Origin: Dethiosulfovibrio peptidovorans
GTDB lineage: Bacteria; Synergistota; Synergistia; Synergistales; Dethiosulfovibrionaceae
NCBI GenBank assembly: GCA_002748665.1
Contig: PDTB01000015.1
Location: 1 to 64,000, forward strand
Direction: 5' to 3'
DNA length: 64,000 nucleotides
The translations under genes were made by a program, and so were the position numbers. Shown piece by piece: positions 17,297 through 25,416 of this stretch. Position 1 is the first letter of the stretch. Every line of letters begins with the position of its first letter. Under the pieces are notes generated by a model, which saw only the letters and a list, made by a program, of their open reading frames with translations, was not told where the DNA came from and ran no database searches.

Positions 17297-18604
17297 TTAC
17301 GGTGCCGTAAAAACTGTCTGACAAGAGATATCTGTCTCCAGAGCCGATATGGCCGTCGACACCAGCTTTCTTCTGAACTCAAACTCTTGTTCCTGATCAA
17401 GAGACGGGTTTCCTAATGGGTGGGGTATGGAACTGCCCTGAACAACCCGATTCGGTCCGATGGATACAGCAATATCTGTCAGATTTGTGACCACAACAAC
17501 GGGAATGCCCGCCAATTCAATTTCCCTGGCCATCGTTGCCCCGCAACGAGTACATGTTCCTCAGGTCGTGACAAGCAAGACAGCGTCGACCTGATCGTCC
17601 CGAAGAAGTGCAATAATTTCCCGTGACATTCGAGAAGCATCTTTTTGAGCCGTCCCAGTTCCTACCGTAGCGAAAAATCGCGGATACACCGCTCCAATCT
17701 GACCCTGGCGCTCCAAAGCACGCACAGCGTCTAGAGGCAACACACGATTAGGATCTTCATTTGCCGCCGCCGAATCATAGCCCGCGTGGACAGTCACGAA
17801 ATCACCAGCGTTCAGGCGTTCCATACCTGCTATGTCATATGCACCCCACAGTGTGGCCGATGCAGATTGAATTCTGTCTGGGTTACCTTCAGGAACAATA
17901 CCTCCAGATGTTACCAGCGCAACGGTAGAAGCCTTCATGTCAGGTACAGCAGGAGCTATTGGCACGATATCCGGTTTCGGAATAGGCAGTTCTGTCTGAA
18001 AGGGCTCGTTTTTCAACTTTTTCATCAACATATCAAACATTCGATCACATGCAGGTACCCCGTCTTTGGGGAAATACTGCCGTCGAATACCACGTCCGAA
18101 ATACCCCTCTTCATCGGCAGTGCCGAGGGGCACACCAAGGGCCAATTTTTCCGCAAATCCAGCAAGGGTACCCATATCCTGCCTCATATATGTAGCCTTC
18201 CGACCACCTTTGAAAACATACGCTGATTTACGGTACAGTTCCACCCCGGGGTTTTCCTCGTTCATTGAGGTCAAAACGGGAACGCCAAACCTCTCTGAGA
18301 CAGCCGAACAGACTAAGCCACACCCAACACCATATCGACCTGCCATAAAAGCTGGCCCCGCTATGAAAATATCGAAATCGACGTTCTCAAGCCAAGACAG
18401 AATCGTGGTAAGAACTTCATCTGTCCACTCGTTAATATAATTGTCACCACAAATCACAGTGTGAGTAACCTCTACATGAGGCATAAGATCATTTAACATG
18501 ACAGAGCTACCGACAAGGGGAGAATGAAACGTCGGTCCAGCATCTGCGGCATCCTCGCCTCCAATTTGACCAAAGAACTGGTTGATATAATGAATGGCCT
18601 TCAT
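17297..18604 (-). CDS. grdH: Betaine/glycine reductase component B, selenocysteine subunit (GrdH/GrdB type)
   Basis: The full protein has 435 residues if the in-frame TGA at 17561-17563 is decoded as selenocysteine (residue 348). The segment reads VTT-U-GTCTRCGATMA, the UxxCxxC motif of GrdB, GrdF and GrdH. The N-terminal part (MKAIHYINQFFGQIGGEDAA) and GPAFMAGRYGVGCGLVC are family hallmarks. A hairpin begins 13 bases after the TGA, and the C-terminal 87 residues are typical family sequence, so the stop is not a mutation. The subunit binds and activates the amine substrate, which is then passed to GrdA as a Se-carboxymethyl group. Its neighbours, a GrdI-type partner with Ser in place of Cys and a BCCT transporter, favour betaine. 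A similar paralogue lies at 46.3 kb. Confidence 0.92.
17534..17548 (-). promoter_or_regulatory. SECIS hairpin of the minus-strand Grd selenoprotein
   Basis: Within the coding sequence, CGTTGC-GGG-GCAACG forms a perfect six-base stem with a GGG loop. The loop lies 18 bases after the UGA. Position and a G-rich apical loop match bacterial SelB-binding SECIS elements such as that of E. coli fdhF. Confidence 0.75.
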
Positions 18605-18622
18605 GTTTATTCTCCTTAAATT

Positions 18623-19930
18623 TTAAAATTCCGCACAACTTTTTACGGAAAATCCGGTTTGGGCGTCACCATCCATAAAAGCCTGAGCCTCAATGGTCAG
18701 AGATCCGTCATCCCTGACACAGCCTTCCCATCCACCACCACATCCATCACGGGCTACCGATTGCAGATCTCCAAGAACCACCGGCATAGGAGGTAACTCA
18801 AACACCTCCGAAACATTTCCTGCACTGACCAAGGCGTCCGCTTCTGGACGCATGAGAACCATGGGCTGAGAAGAGCCATCCTTTCCGGTACATTCGTTTA
18901 CGACTCCAACGGTTTTAATCCCAACCTTTTCAAGACTGGCGATGCTCAACATGAAGCCCACATCAGCATTCCCATACCCCTCCCGAGAGATCAAAACGCC
19001 ATCAAGCCCAAGGTTCTGAGCAAGCCTAACGTCCCTCAGAACGCTGACTCGTTTTTCTGAGAGCTCCACCGTCTCGTTGCTCAGGATAACACCAATAAAA
19101 TTCACAGTTTTCCCGTGCTCTCGCATCAATTTTCGAATAACGGCATTTCTCTGAAACGAGTAGGTCGACATATTGTTCGAAGCAGGCGTAAAACTCCCAC
19201 CAACAACAGCTCCATCAAGAATCTCGTTGGGATGAATGTATATAGGGAGAATTCTTTTCGTATCCCACCCGTACAGTTCGGCGTTATATCCCCGATCCTC
19301 CCATTGAGCCAGAACTTTCATGATATACCCCACTCTTGGAAGACCAGCAACATCACCCCCTCTTCGCCCCAGAGGAGGAAGATCGTATACCTCCACCTCT
19401 ACAGGCGTTTCGGTTCTCAAACATTCCCCCAGATATGAAGCAAGCCTCATCCCGGCTCGGCGATGCACCAGATTCTTTTTCTGGAAAGAGTGTTTCTCAT
19501 CTTCCTCATCAGTATCCGCTAGGAGTACGAGATTGACCATATTTCCAAAAATCGTGTGGTCCTGAAATTCTCCTCCCATATCGATCAGACCATCTTGGAA
19601 ACATCCCCACCGTCCAACAGCCAAAACTGAACATCCAGTCAAAGCGTGTACAACGCCCTCTCCGGCAGCCTCCAGTTCATCAATAAAGCCGGGGAAAACA
19701 CTCTGTCCCCCAGAAATCTTACAACGCGGCTCAAAGGCATCTTTCACAGGAGTGATACGAACCATATCACCAGGATGAACGATGTGAAGCTCCGCCGTGA
19801 TCACATGCCTATCCTGTAGAACAAGGTTAAGAGCTTCCTCCTTGTTAACGAAAAGAACGCCATCTTCATAGCGTGTTCTCTCTCCAAACTCCATCCGCCG
19901 CACGGGAAATGAACCAATTTCCAGACGCAT
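18623..19930 (-). CDS. grdI: Betaine reductase component B, GrdI-type subunit lacking the processing cysteine
   Basis: A 435-residue homologue of the GrdE/GrdG/GrdI proprotein. It shares MRLEIGSFPVRRMEFGERTR, PVKDAFEPRCKISGG, HPNEILDGAVVGGSFTPASN, LISREGYGNADVGFMLSIAS and KDGSSQP with the GrdE copy at 45 kb. In GrdE the box reads SGNCVSACDKN, with Cys242 as the residue that becomes the pyruvoyl group on self-cleavage. Here the equivalent residue is Ser246 preceded by Gly. As far as I recall, betaine-specific protein B is isolated as two uncleaved subunits, unlike the glycine and sarcosine forms, so the loss of Cys supports a betaine role. It precedes grdH by 18 bases. Gene name is inferred from this and from the BCCT neighbour. 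Confidence 0.85.
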   Translation of the reverse strand: MRLEIGSFPVRRMEFGERTRYEDGVLFVNKEEALNLVLQDRHVITAELHIVHPGDMVRITPVKDAFEPRCKISGGQSVFPGFIDELEAAGEGVVHALTGCSVLAVGRWGCFQDGLIDMGGEFQDHTIFGNMVNLVLLADTDEEDEKHSFQKKNLVHRRAGMRLASYLGECLRTETPVEVEVYDLPPLGRRGGDVAGLPRVGYIMKVLAQWEDRGYNAELYGWDTKRILPIYIHPNEILDGAVVGGSFTPASNNMSTYSFQRNAVIRKLMREHGKTVNFIGVILSNETVELSEKRVSVLRDVRLAQNLGLDGVLISREGYGNADVGFMLSIASLEKVGIKTVGVVNECTGKDGSSQPMVLMRPEADALVSAGNVSEVFELPPMPVVLGDLQSVARDGCGGGWEGCVRDDGSLTIEAQAFMDGDAQTGFSVKSCAEF

Positions 19931-19990
19931 AGACAGCCCCCCTTAAATAATAGGATCTCCCATATATAGGATAGCTTTTTATGAGACCAA

Positions 19991-20038
19991 AAAAATAGCA
20001 CACTGCGGGAAAAGCTTCTCCCACAGTGCGCTATTTTT
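19991..20038 (-). terminator. Intrinsic terminator after the two-component system
   Basis: AAAAATAGCGCACTGTGGGA and TCCCGCAGTGTGCTATTTTT on the minus strand form a 20-base stem with two wobble pairs, followed by T residues. It ends the kinase-regulator transcript and insulates the grdI operon downstream. Confidence 0.85.
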
Positions 20039-20055
20039 CCTGCGGATTATCCGGC

Positions 20056-20703
20056 TTATTCAAGCCCGCAAATGCCTTCTCTAATGCAGTACCGCACCAG
20101 ATCAACAAAGGTCTCACATCCGAGCTTAGTCATGATATTTCCCCTATGAGTATTGACCGTATGTCTGCTGATACACAGAAGCATTTCGATCTCCTGAACC
20201 CGTTTCCCCTGCATAAGCAAACGGAGGATCTCCTGTTCTCTTTCCGTCAATTCGGGAACCCGAGGCTCTCCCATGAAGTCCCGGGCCTGAATGTACTCTC
20301 TCACAACAAGCGCTCCAACCCCGGTCGAAAAGAAAACTCCACCCTGAGCCACTCCCCGAATAGCTACGAGCAGACTTTCCGCTCCGCAGTCCTTGAGAAC
20401 ATAGCCCTGGGCTCCGACTTTCAACATCTCGGAGACGATCAAACCATCGACATGCATGGACAGAGCGATGATCCGAACCTCCGGGAAGCCTTCCCGTATC
20501 TTTCGTGTAAGGGTAACCCCGTTCATACCTGGCATGGTCACGTCGATAACGGCCACCTGGACAGCGACACGAGACAAAAACTCAAGAGCCTGTTCTCCAC
20601 TCGTCGCCAAAGCTGTGACGACCATGTCATCCTGGGCATCTATCGTCTGTTTCAGACCATCCAGAACCATCTGATGGTCGTCAACCAACATCACCTGGAT
20701 CAC
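20056..20703 (-). CDS. NarL/LuxR-family response regulator
   Basis: A 215-residue protein: receiver domain (1-120) with acidic pocket D8-D9, phosphoacceptor Asp54 in AVIDVTMPGMNG, Ser/Thr near ALSMHVDG and Lys105 in YVLKDCGAESLL. A LuxR-type HTH (about 145-205) follows, with ELTEREQEILRLLMQGKRVQ and ISRHTVNTHRGNIMTKLG. The GTG start overlaps the kinase stop (GTGA), so the two are translationally coupled. It ends 126 bases before the grdI start on the same strand, separated by a terminator, so it may activate the betaine reductase operon. That target is inferred from position only. Confidence 0.92.
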   Translation of the reverse strand: MIQVMLVDDHQMVLDGLKQTIDAQDDMVVTALATSGEQALEFLSRVAVQVAVIDVTMPGMNGVTLTRKIREGFPEVRIIALSMHVDGLIVSEMLKVGAQGYVLKDCGAESLLVAIRGVAQGGVFFSTGVGALVVREYIQARDFMGEPRVPELTEREQEILRLLMQGKRVQEIEMLLCISRHTVNTHRGNIMTKLGCETFVDLVRYCIREGICGLE

Positions 20704-21806
20704 GATGCCACCAGAGAGACAGGCGCATTAACAACGACGGAGCATCCCCGCCCCGGTTCTGAGTAGACCTGTAAGCAGCCTCCTATATAGCTCAGCCTTT
20801 CCCGTATGCTGAACAGACCGAAGCCACAGGATGAGCCAAGCCCTCCTCGTTGTTCCAGCGTCATCCCCACTCCATCGTCGTCAACAACGACCGTCACAGA
20901 GTTTTCCTTACGCCGCAGAGTTGCGGACACCCGAGATGCCTTGGCATGCTTCACTATGTTCACAAAAAGCTCCCGGACAATCTGGTACAGAAGTATGGTC
21001 ACCTCATCGGAGATCCCCTGATCCGAGAGCTTGCCCTTGTAGAGATACACTATACCATGAGGAAGGATCATATCCTCGCCAAGTTTTTTCAAAGCCGCTC
21101 CGAGTCCCACCTCATATAAAACGGGAGAACTGATCTGAAAGGTCAACTTCCTCGTATGGTCCATCATCGTTCGCATTTTTTCCAGGACCACCGCCATGCG
21201 TTCCCGATCCCGAGGAGTGACCAACGAACTGTCTATCGCCTTGAGGCCGTTCATGATGTCTATTAAGGTATACCCCAGACCATCGTGGATTTCTGTGGCG
21301 ATGGCTCTCCGAACCTTCTCTTCCGCCAGAGAAAACTTGGTTATCAATCCCTGAAGCTCCTTACGATACGTCAACAGCCTCGCCCGACTCTGATCTAGAG
21401 CTTCTTCAGATTGCCGCCAATCGGTGATATCCAGAAAAAGCACGCCCACATATTGGGAGGACACAGGAAAAGCCATCGAGTGCAGATATCGATCCACCTC
21501 CCTGCTGTATCCCTCGAAGTGAGCATGAATGCCACGCTCAGCAGCACAAATCATGTTGTCCACCCAGACATCCTCTGGATGCGGCCAAACTTGCCCAAAC
21601 GTCTTACCGATCACCGCAGCGCGACAAACCCCCATAACCTTCTCATAGGCGGGATTAACATCGACAAAACGAAAATCTTTTGCGACACCATTCTCGTCTC
21701 GAAGAATTTTATGCAAAGAGAAGGGCTCAAACAGGTTTTGCAAGATAGTTCGATATATGATCCCAACACTCCTTAAGGTTTCCTCTCGAAAGTAGATTTC
21801 TCTCAA
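20700..21806 (-). CDS. PAS-domain histidine kinase, NarX/DegS subfamily (HisKA_3)
   Basis: A 368-residue soluble kinase. The N-terminal PAS domain (about 15-130) includes FRFVDVNPAYEKVMGVCRAA and ends with GVLFLDITDWRQSEEAL. A coiled linker leads to the HisKA_3 H-box RRAIATEIHDGLGYTL with the phosphorylated His174, then the HATPase domain with DDDGVGMTLEQRGG and GFGLFSIRERL. There is no transmembrane segment, so it senses a cytoplasmic signal through the PAS domain, perhaps a redox state or metabolite. Its stop overlaps the response regulator start. It is the first gene of a two-gene unit next to the betaine reductase operon. Confidence 0.9.
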   Translation of the reverse strand: MREIYFREETLRSVGIIYRTILQNLFEPFSLHKILRDENGVAKDFRFVDVNPAYEKVMGVCRAAVIGKTFGQVWPHPEDVWVDNMICAAERGIHAHFEGYSREVDRYLHSMAFPVSSQYVGVLFLDITDWRQSEEALDQSRARLLTYRKELQGLITKFSLAEEKVRRAIATEIHDGLGYTLIDIMNGLKAIDSSLVTPRDRERMAVVLEKMRTMMDHTRKLTFQISSPVLYEVGLGAALKKLGEDMILPHGIVYLYKGKLSDQGISDEVTILLYQIVRELFVNIVKHAKASRVSATLRRKENSVTVVVDDDGVGMTLEQRGGLGSSCGFGLFSIRERLSYIGGCLQVYSEPGRGCSVVVNAPVSLVAS

Positions 21807-21848
21807 ATACCATTATAACTACATATTCAAGAGAAAAAACAACTTACC

Positions 21849-21881
21849 TTGACAGACGATAAAGCATGCCCATACTATAAT
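21849..21881 (+). promoter_or_regulatory. Sigma70-type promoter for the DUF554 gene
   Basis: A perfect TTGACA (21849-21854) is followed by TACTAT at an 18-base spacing, overlapping a perfect TATAAT (21876-21881) at 21. The coding start is about 30 bases downstream. Confidence 0.55.
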
Positions 21882-21911
21882 CTGTGACATTCAAGAAAGG
21901 AGAGAACTTTC

Positions 21912-22622
21912 ATGAGCCTTTCGGAACTCGCCGGGCACATTCCGGTGTTCGGATCGGTTATCAATGCCCTGGCTATCCTGCTGGGAACCGGCGTAGGGCT
22001 GGTTTTTCGATCGGCTATCCCGCAGAGAATCAACACCGCAGCCTTTCACGTCATCGGGCTGTTCACCCTGTGGCTGGGCACCTCCACAGCCGGGAGCACT
22101 CACAATATCCTGATCCTGGTGGTAAGCCTGGTCCTGGGTACGGTGGCAGGTGAGCTCTTGGACCTCGACAGCCAATTCAGGCGAGGAACCCAGTTCCTCC
22201 AGCAAAAGATCGGCACCTCGGGGCCCTTCGGCGAGGGGTTTATGGCGGGAACTCTCCTCTTCTGCATGGGGTCCATGGCCATCCTTGGATCCCTGGAAGA
22301 AGGGCTGGGACAGTGGCCTAAACTTCTTCTGACCAAATCCCTCATGGACGGGATCGCCTCTGCGGCCTTCGCCGTATCCCTTGGTGTTGGGGTAGCCCTC
22401 TCAGCGGCGTCGGTTCTGCTCTACCAAGGAGCCATAACCCTGGCCGCAGGTGTCCTCGCTCCCTATATGAGCCAGCCAGTGACAGACGAGATCTCTGCCG
22501 TAGGTGGCGTCATGCTCATGGGGCTGGCTCTGGGAATCCTGGAGATCAAACAGATCAAGGTGATGAACATGCTTCCCGGCCTGGCAGTGGCAGCCCTCCT
22601 AGCGTCTCTGTTCTCTTTTTAG
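21912..22622 (+). CDS. DUF554-family membrane protein (YqgA/YdfK-like)
   Basis: A 236-residue protein with six to seven transmembrane segments. Family marks are the N-terminal GSVINALAILLGTGVGLVFR, the central FMAGTLLFCMGSMAILGSLE followed by KSLMDGIASAAFA, and the C-terminal GGVMLMGLALGILEIKQIKV. The family is widespread and likely transports a small solute, but its substrate is not established. AAAGGAG precedes the ATG. It converges with the YitT gene and the two stops overlap by four bases. Confidence 0.85.
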   Translation: MSLSELAGHIPVFGSVINALAILLGTGVGLVFRSAIPQRINTAAFHVIGLFTLWLGTSTAGSTHNILILVVSLVLGTVAGELLDLDSQFRRGTQFLQQKIGTSGPFGEGFMAGTLLFCMGSMAILGSLEEGLGQWPKLLLTKSLMDGIASAAFAVSLGVGVALSAASVLLYQGAITLAAGVLAPYMSQPVTDEISAVGGVMLMGLALGILEIKQIKVMNMLPGLAVAALLASLFSF

Positions 22623-23509
22623 ATCTGTTTCCAGTGCTTGAACCCCTCCCCCACGACCTCCGCTACATCGGAAAGGACGATGAAGGCCCCCGGGTCCACG
22701 GACACAACGTACCGCTTGAGCTCCATGGCCTGACGACGATTGAGCACGACGACAAACATCACCCTGGATTCACCAGTGTAGGCCCCCTCGGCCCTGAGGA
22801 CCGTGGCGCTTTTATTCAAATCGTCCAGGATAAATCGGCGGACGACTGCATCTTGGGATGTGATCACCGTCAATTGCTTTCGGCGGTCGAAGGACTTGAG
22901 GACATAGTCGATAGTGATGCTCTCGGCATAGAGGACCACCCCCCCCAACAGAAGTTTCTCCAAATCCACGATGAACCAGAATAGAAACAAAATAGCGATG
23001 TTGATGTAAAAGGAATACATCCCGACATCTACACCCCAGGTTTTTCGAGCGACCATAACCACCACGTCGGTCCCCCCGGTGGACCCCCCAACCCGAAAGA
23101 CGAGACCGATGCCGATACCTCCGCAGACTCCAGACAGGAGCCCCGCCAACAGTACATTATCCAACATAGGATATTGAAATAACTCGAAGACGGCCACCGC
23201 CGCCGACGAAAGCAGGGAAACGTACAGCGTCCATAGAACAAAGCGAGGTGATAGAGCCCGCCACCCCCACAACAGAAGAAGCAGGTTCCCGATGGCCATG
23301 AGCCACGCCGGGGAGATGCCCCACACATAATTGGTCCACAGAGCCAAACCCGCCAAACCCGCACTGGCAAAACGGTAGGGAATAGTGAGAGCCACGATGG
23401 CAAAACTCATGATCACGGTCCCCACCGTTGTTACCACAAAGGTTCCCCATTCCTGACGAACCCAATCCACGACGTGACGGACGAGTCGACGAGACGATGT
23501 CTGAACCAT
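22619..23509 (-). CDS. YitT-family membrane protein (DUF161/DUF2179)
   Basis: A 296-residue protein. The N-terminal half has five to six transmembrane helices typical of YitT (GTVIMSFAIVALTIPYRFAS, GGIGIGLVFRVGGSTGGTDV). The C-terminal soluble DUF2179 domain (about residues 215-290) reads DYVLKSFDRRKQLTVITSQD and GESRVMFVVVLNRRQAMELK. The start is taken at the ATG of MVQTSSRRL, just after a GAAAGGGGGAGC ribosome site. Function is unknown in the family. The stop overlaps that of the converging DUF554 gene. Confidence 0.85.
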   Translation of the reverse strand: MVQTSSRRLVRHVVDWVRQEWGTFVVTTVGTVIMSFAIVALTIPYRFASAGLAGLALWTNYVWGISPAWLMAIGNLLLLLWGWRALSPRFVLWTLYVSLLSSAAVAVFELFQYPMLDNVLLAGLLSGVCGGIGIGLVFRVGGSTGGTDVVVMVARKTWGVDVGMYSFYINIAILFLFWFIVDLEKLLLGGVVLYAESITIDYVLKSFDRRKQLTVITSQDAVVRRFILDDLNKSATVLRAEGAYTGESRVMFVVVLNRRQAMELKRYVVSVDPGAFIVLSDVAEVVGEGFKHWKQI

Positions 23510-23630
23510 GGGGCTCCCCCTTTCAACACTTAAAATACCCATTCTCAGCACAAATAAGTATTTTGCCCCAAGCCAACGAGACCATATGCAGCTATACTTC
23601 AAGAGAGATTTCTACAAGGAGGCGATACGA

Positions 23631-24047
23631 ATGAACGTACGAAAGATCATAACACTGCTCGCTGTGGTTTTCATCATCAGCGGCACTCTGTATCTGAAAA
23701 ATAACAAAGTCATCGACACCACAGCCATAGCCAAAGAAAGCGTCCAAGCGCAAACGCTCTTGCCCCAGCTCCTGGATCTCGCAGCCCCAGGCTGACCAGC
23801 GTGCGTCCAGATGGCGCGAATCCTGGAAGGATTCGAGAAAGAGAACCCCGGCGTTATGGTAAACACCGTCAACCTTATGGAGAACATGGACTACGGCAAA
23901 AAATACAAGGTACGGGTTGTCCCAACCCTGGTTTTCCTCTCCCCGGAGGGTGAGATGCTTCACCGCCAAGAGGGTGTCATGACGGCGGAACAGCTTCAAG
24001 ATAAGTGGATGGAGCTGGGATATGACATATCCGAGAGCAAAAACTAG
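23631..24047 (+). CDS. Membrane-anchored thioredoxin-like selenoprotein
   Basis: Read through the in-frame TGA at 23793-23795 this is a 138-residue protein: an N-terminal signal anchor (residues 4-20, KIITLLAVVFIISGTLYL), a linker, then a thioredoxin fold. The redox site is PG-U55-PAC58, that is UxxC where thioredoxins have CxxC. It is followed by QMARILEGFEKENPGVMVNT, the cis-proline segment VRVVPTLVFLSPEGE and a C-terminal helix. The TGA replaces exactly the first, nucleophilic Cys of the motif, the frame is intact on both sides, and a hairpin follows, so selenocysteine is by far the best reading. AAGGAGG precedes the ATG. The next gene encodes a CcdA-like electron carrier, its likely membrane reductant. 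Confidence 0.88.
23807..23826 (+). promoter_or_regulatory. Probable SECIS hairpin in the seleno-thioredoxin gene
   Basis: Beginning 11 bases after the UGA, CCAG pairs with CTGG, and AT pairs with AT across a bulged C. The resulting loop GGCGCGA has its two G residues at nearly the same distance from the UGA as in the two Grd genes of this window. Confidence 0.55.
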
Positions 24048-24065
24048 CATCAAAGGAAGGATCGT

Positions 24066-24767
24066 ATGGGTGCTCTGATTACATCGGTTCAGGGGGCCCT
24101 TTCGGGCGCCGGAGGTGCCGCTTTTGCTGCGGCCTTCGCCTGGGGTATCTTCAGTGTCCTCTTGAGCCCATGCAGCCTGGTAAGCATTCCACTGGTCATC
24201 GGCTATATTCAGGGACAGGGAGGCTCGGGAACCAGGAATGCTCTTCTGGTCTCTGGAGCCTTTTCTCTGGGCATTTTTGTCAACATCGCCTTGGTCGGTG
24301 CGGTGATCGCATCAGCAGGAGCCCTTATGGAAGGGCTGAGCTCGGTGATGAATTACGTCGTGTCAATAGTGCTCTTCGTATTCGGGCTCCATCTCCTGGA
24401 CGTGGTCACTATCCCATGGTTTGTCTCGGGATCCCTGGAGGCCGGTAATCGGCGAAAAGGCCTCTGGGGTGCCTTGGTCCTGGGATGTGTCTCTGGAATG
24501 GCCTTGGGGCCCTGCACCTTCGCGTACATGGCTCCCATGCTCGTCATCGCCATGAAAGCCGCTACCGACAGTGTTCTGCGGGGTGTTGGATTGGTGGCTC
24601 TCTTCGGCTTGGGGTACTGCCTGGTGATCCTTCTGGCTGGGACCTTCGCCGATATGCTGGACCGATACATGAACTGGACGGAAAACAGCAGAGGAACTTT
24701 TGTGGTCAACCAGATCTGCGGCTGGCTGGTTGTCCTGGCTGGGGCGTATTTTTTGTACATCGCTTGA
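24066..24767 (+). CDS. CcdA/DsbD-type transmembrane electron carrier
   Basis: A 233-residue protein with six transmembrane helices. Two Cys-Pro-type segments mark the redox pair: ILSPCSLVSIPLVIGYIQG? is the first (VLLSPCSLVSIPLV, helix 1) and ALGPCTFAYMAPML the second (helix 4). CcdA proteins move electrons from cytoplasmic thioredoxin across the membrane to an exported thioredoxin-fold partner. That partner is almost certainly the selenoprotein encoded 18 bases upstream. An AAGGAAGG-like ribosome site precedes the ATG. What the pair reduces outside the membrane is unknown: cytochrome maturation genes are absent nearby, and peroxide or sulfoxide repair, or disulfide isomerisation, are possibilities. 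Confidence 0.88.
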   Translation: MGALITSVQGALSGAGGAAFAAAFAWGIFSVLLSPCSLVSIPLVIGYIQGQGGSGTRNALLVSGAFSLGIFVNIALVGAVIASAGALMEGLSSVMNYVVSIVLFVFGLHLLDVVTIPWFVSGSLEAGNRRKGLWGALVLGCVSGMALGPCTFAYMAPMLVIAMKAATDSVLRGVGLVALFGLGYCLVILLAGTFADMLDRYMNWTENSRGTFVVNQICGWLVVLAGAYFLYIA

Positions 24768-24793
24768 TCTGCTGCCCCTTGTAAAAAACCAAC

Positions 24794-24831
24794 AAACGCC
24801 CCGATTATCCCTTTGTGAGGTCGGGGCGTTT
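24794..24831 (+). terminator. Intrinsic terminator after the ccdA-like gene
   Basis: AAACGCCCCGA pairs with TCGGGGCGTTT around a 16-base loop, ending the seleno-thioredoxin/ccdA unit before the next promoter. Confidence 0.8.
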
Positions 24832-24890
24832 CTCTTGCGTGGAATCTCCCTTGTCAGTACAATTGTCAAAAAGCTATTCGCCCCGCTGCA

Positions 24891-24918
24891 TTCATCATGA
24901 GAGGACGTGACGTATAAT
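24891..24918 (+). promoter_or_regulatory. Promoter for the second TRAP locus
   Basis: TTCATC (24891-24896) and a perfect TATAAT (24913-24918) are 16 bases apart. Transcription would begin near 24925, which rules out the earlier in-frame start codon at 24907 for the DctQ-like gene. Confidence 0.5.
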
Positions 24919-24969
24919 GCCCACCTTGCAACGAGCACTTCAAGTCGTCCTGATCGTGGAGCTTTAAAG

Positions 24970-25416
24970 GTGGACATGAAGCCTGTCACACCGAAACCGT
25001 TCTCTCTGGAACGCTGGTGCACAGCCATAGCCTCGGTGCTTCTTATTCTCTGTCTGGGAGGAGCTCTGGTAAGCTTGGTGGCTCACCACTTCATGGATTG
25101 CTCGAGGATGTGGACTGATCGGATGATCCGAGACTCCCTGATCTGGATCGTCATGCTGGGAGCCGTCGAACCCCTGGGACATCGAGGACATCGCCATCTC
25201 AGACTGCTCCATCGAAGTGGTCGCCCCTTGGCTGTAGTCATGACGCTGGCCCGAACGGTAACCCAGGCAGCTGCCCTTGGATGTCTGATCTGGACGGGGT
25301 TGAAAGCCGTGGGACACGGGATGGAGGAGACAGCGGTTCTCCTGGGAGCCACCGTCATGTTGGTGGCGATCCTCCTGAGAATCCTTCGTCGAGACGGAGG
25401 GAACCCACGCCAATGA
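24970..25416 (+). CDS. TRAP transporter small membrane subunit, DctQ type (second locus)
   Basis: About 148 residues with four hydrophobic helices: after KPFSLERWCTAIASVLLILC, around DSLIWIVMLGAVEPLGHRGH, and two more between 75 and 135. The MIRDSLIWIVMLGA segment is the DctQ equivalent of the SWSEE helix. The start is GTG at 24970 or ATG at 24976; the promoter position excludes anything earlier. It overlaps the DctM gene by four bases (ATGA). No DctP receptor gene is present on either side, so the pair must use a receptor encoded elsewhere or act without one. Confidence 0.75.
   Translation: MDMKPVTPKPFSLERWCTAIASVLLILCLGGALVSLVAHHFMDCSRMWTDRMIRDSLIWIVMLGAVEPLGHRGHRHLRLLHRSGRPLAVVMTLARTVTQAAALGCLIWTGLKAVGHGMEETAVLLGATVMLVAILLRILRRDGGNPRQ

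Noticed and set aside
20026-20766. 246-codon plus-strand frame opposite the response regulator
   Set aside because: Antisense to a canonical NarL-type regulator; composition not protein-like.
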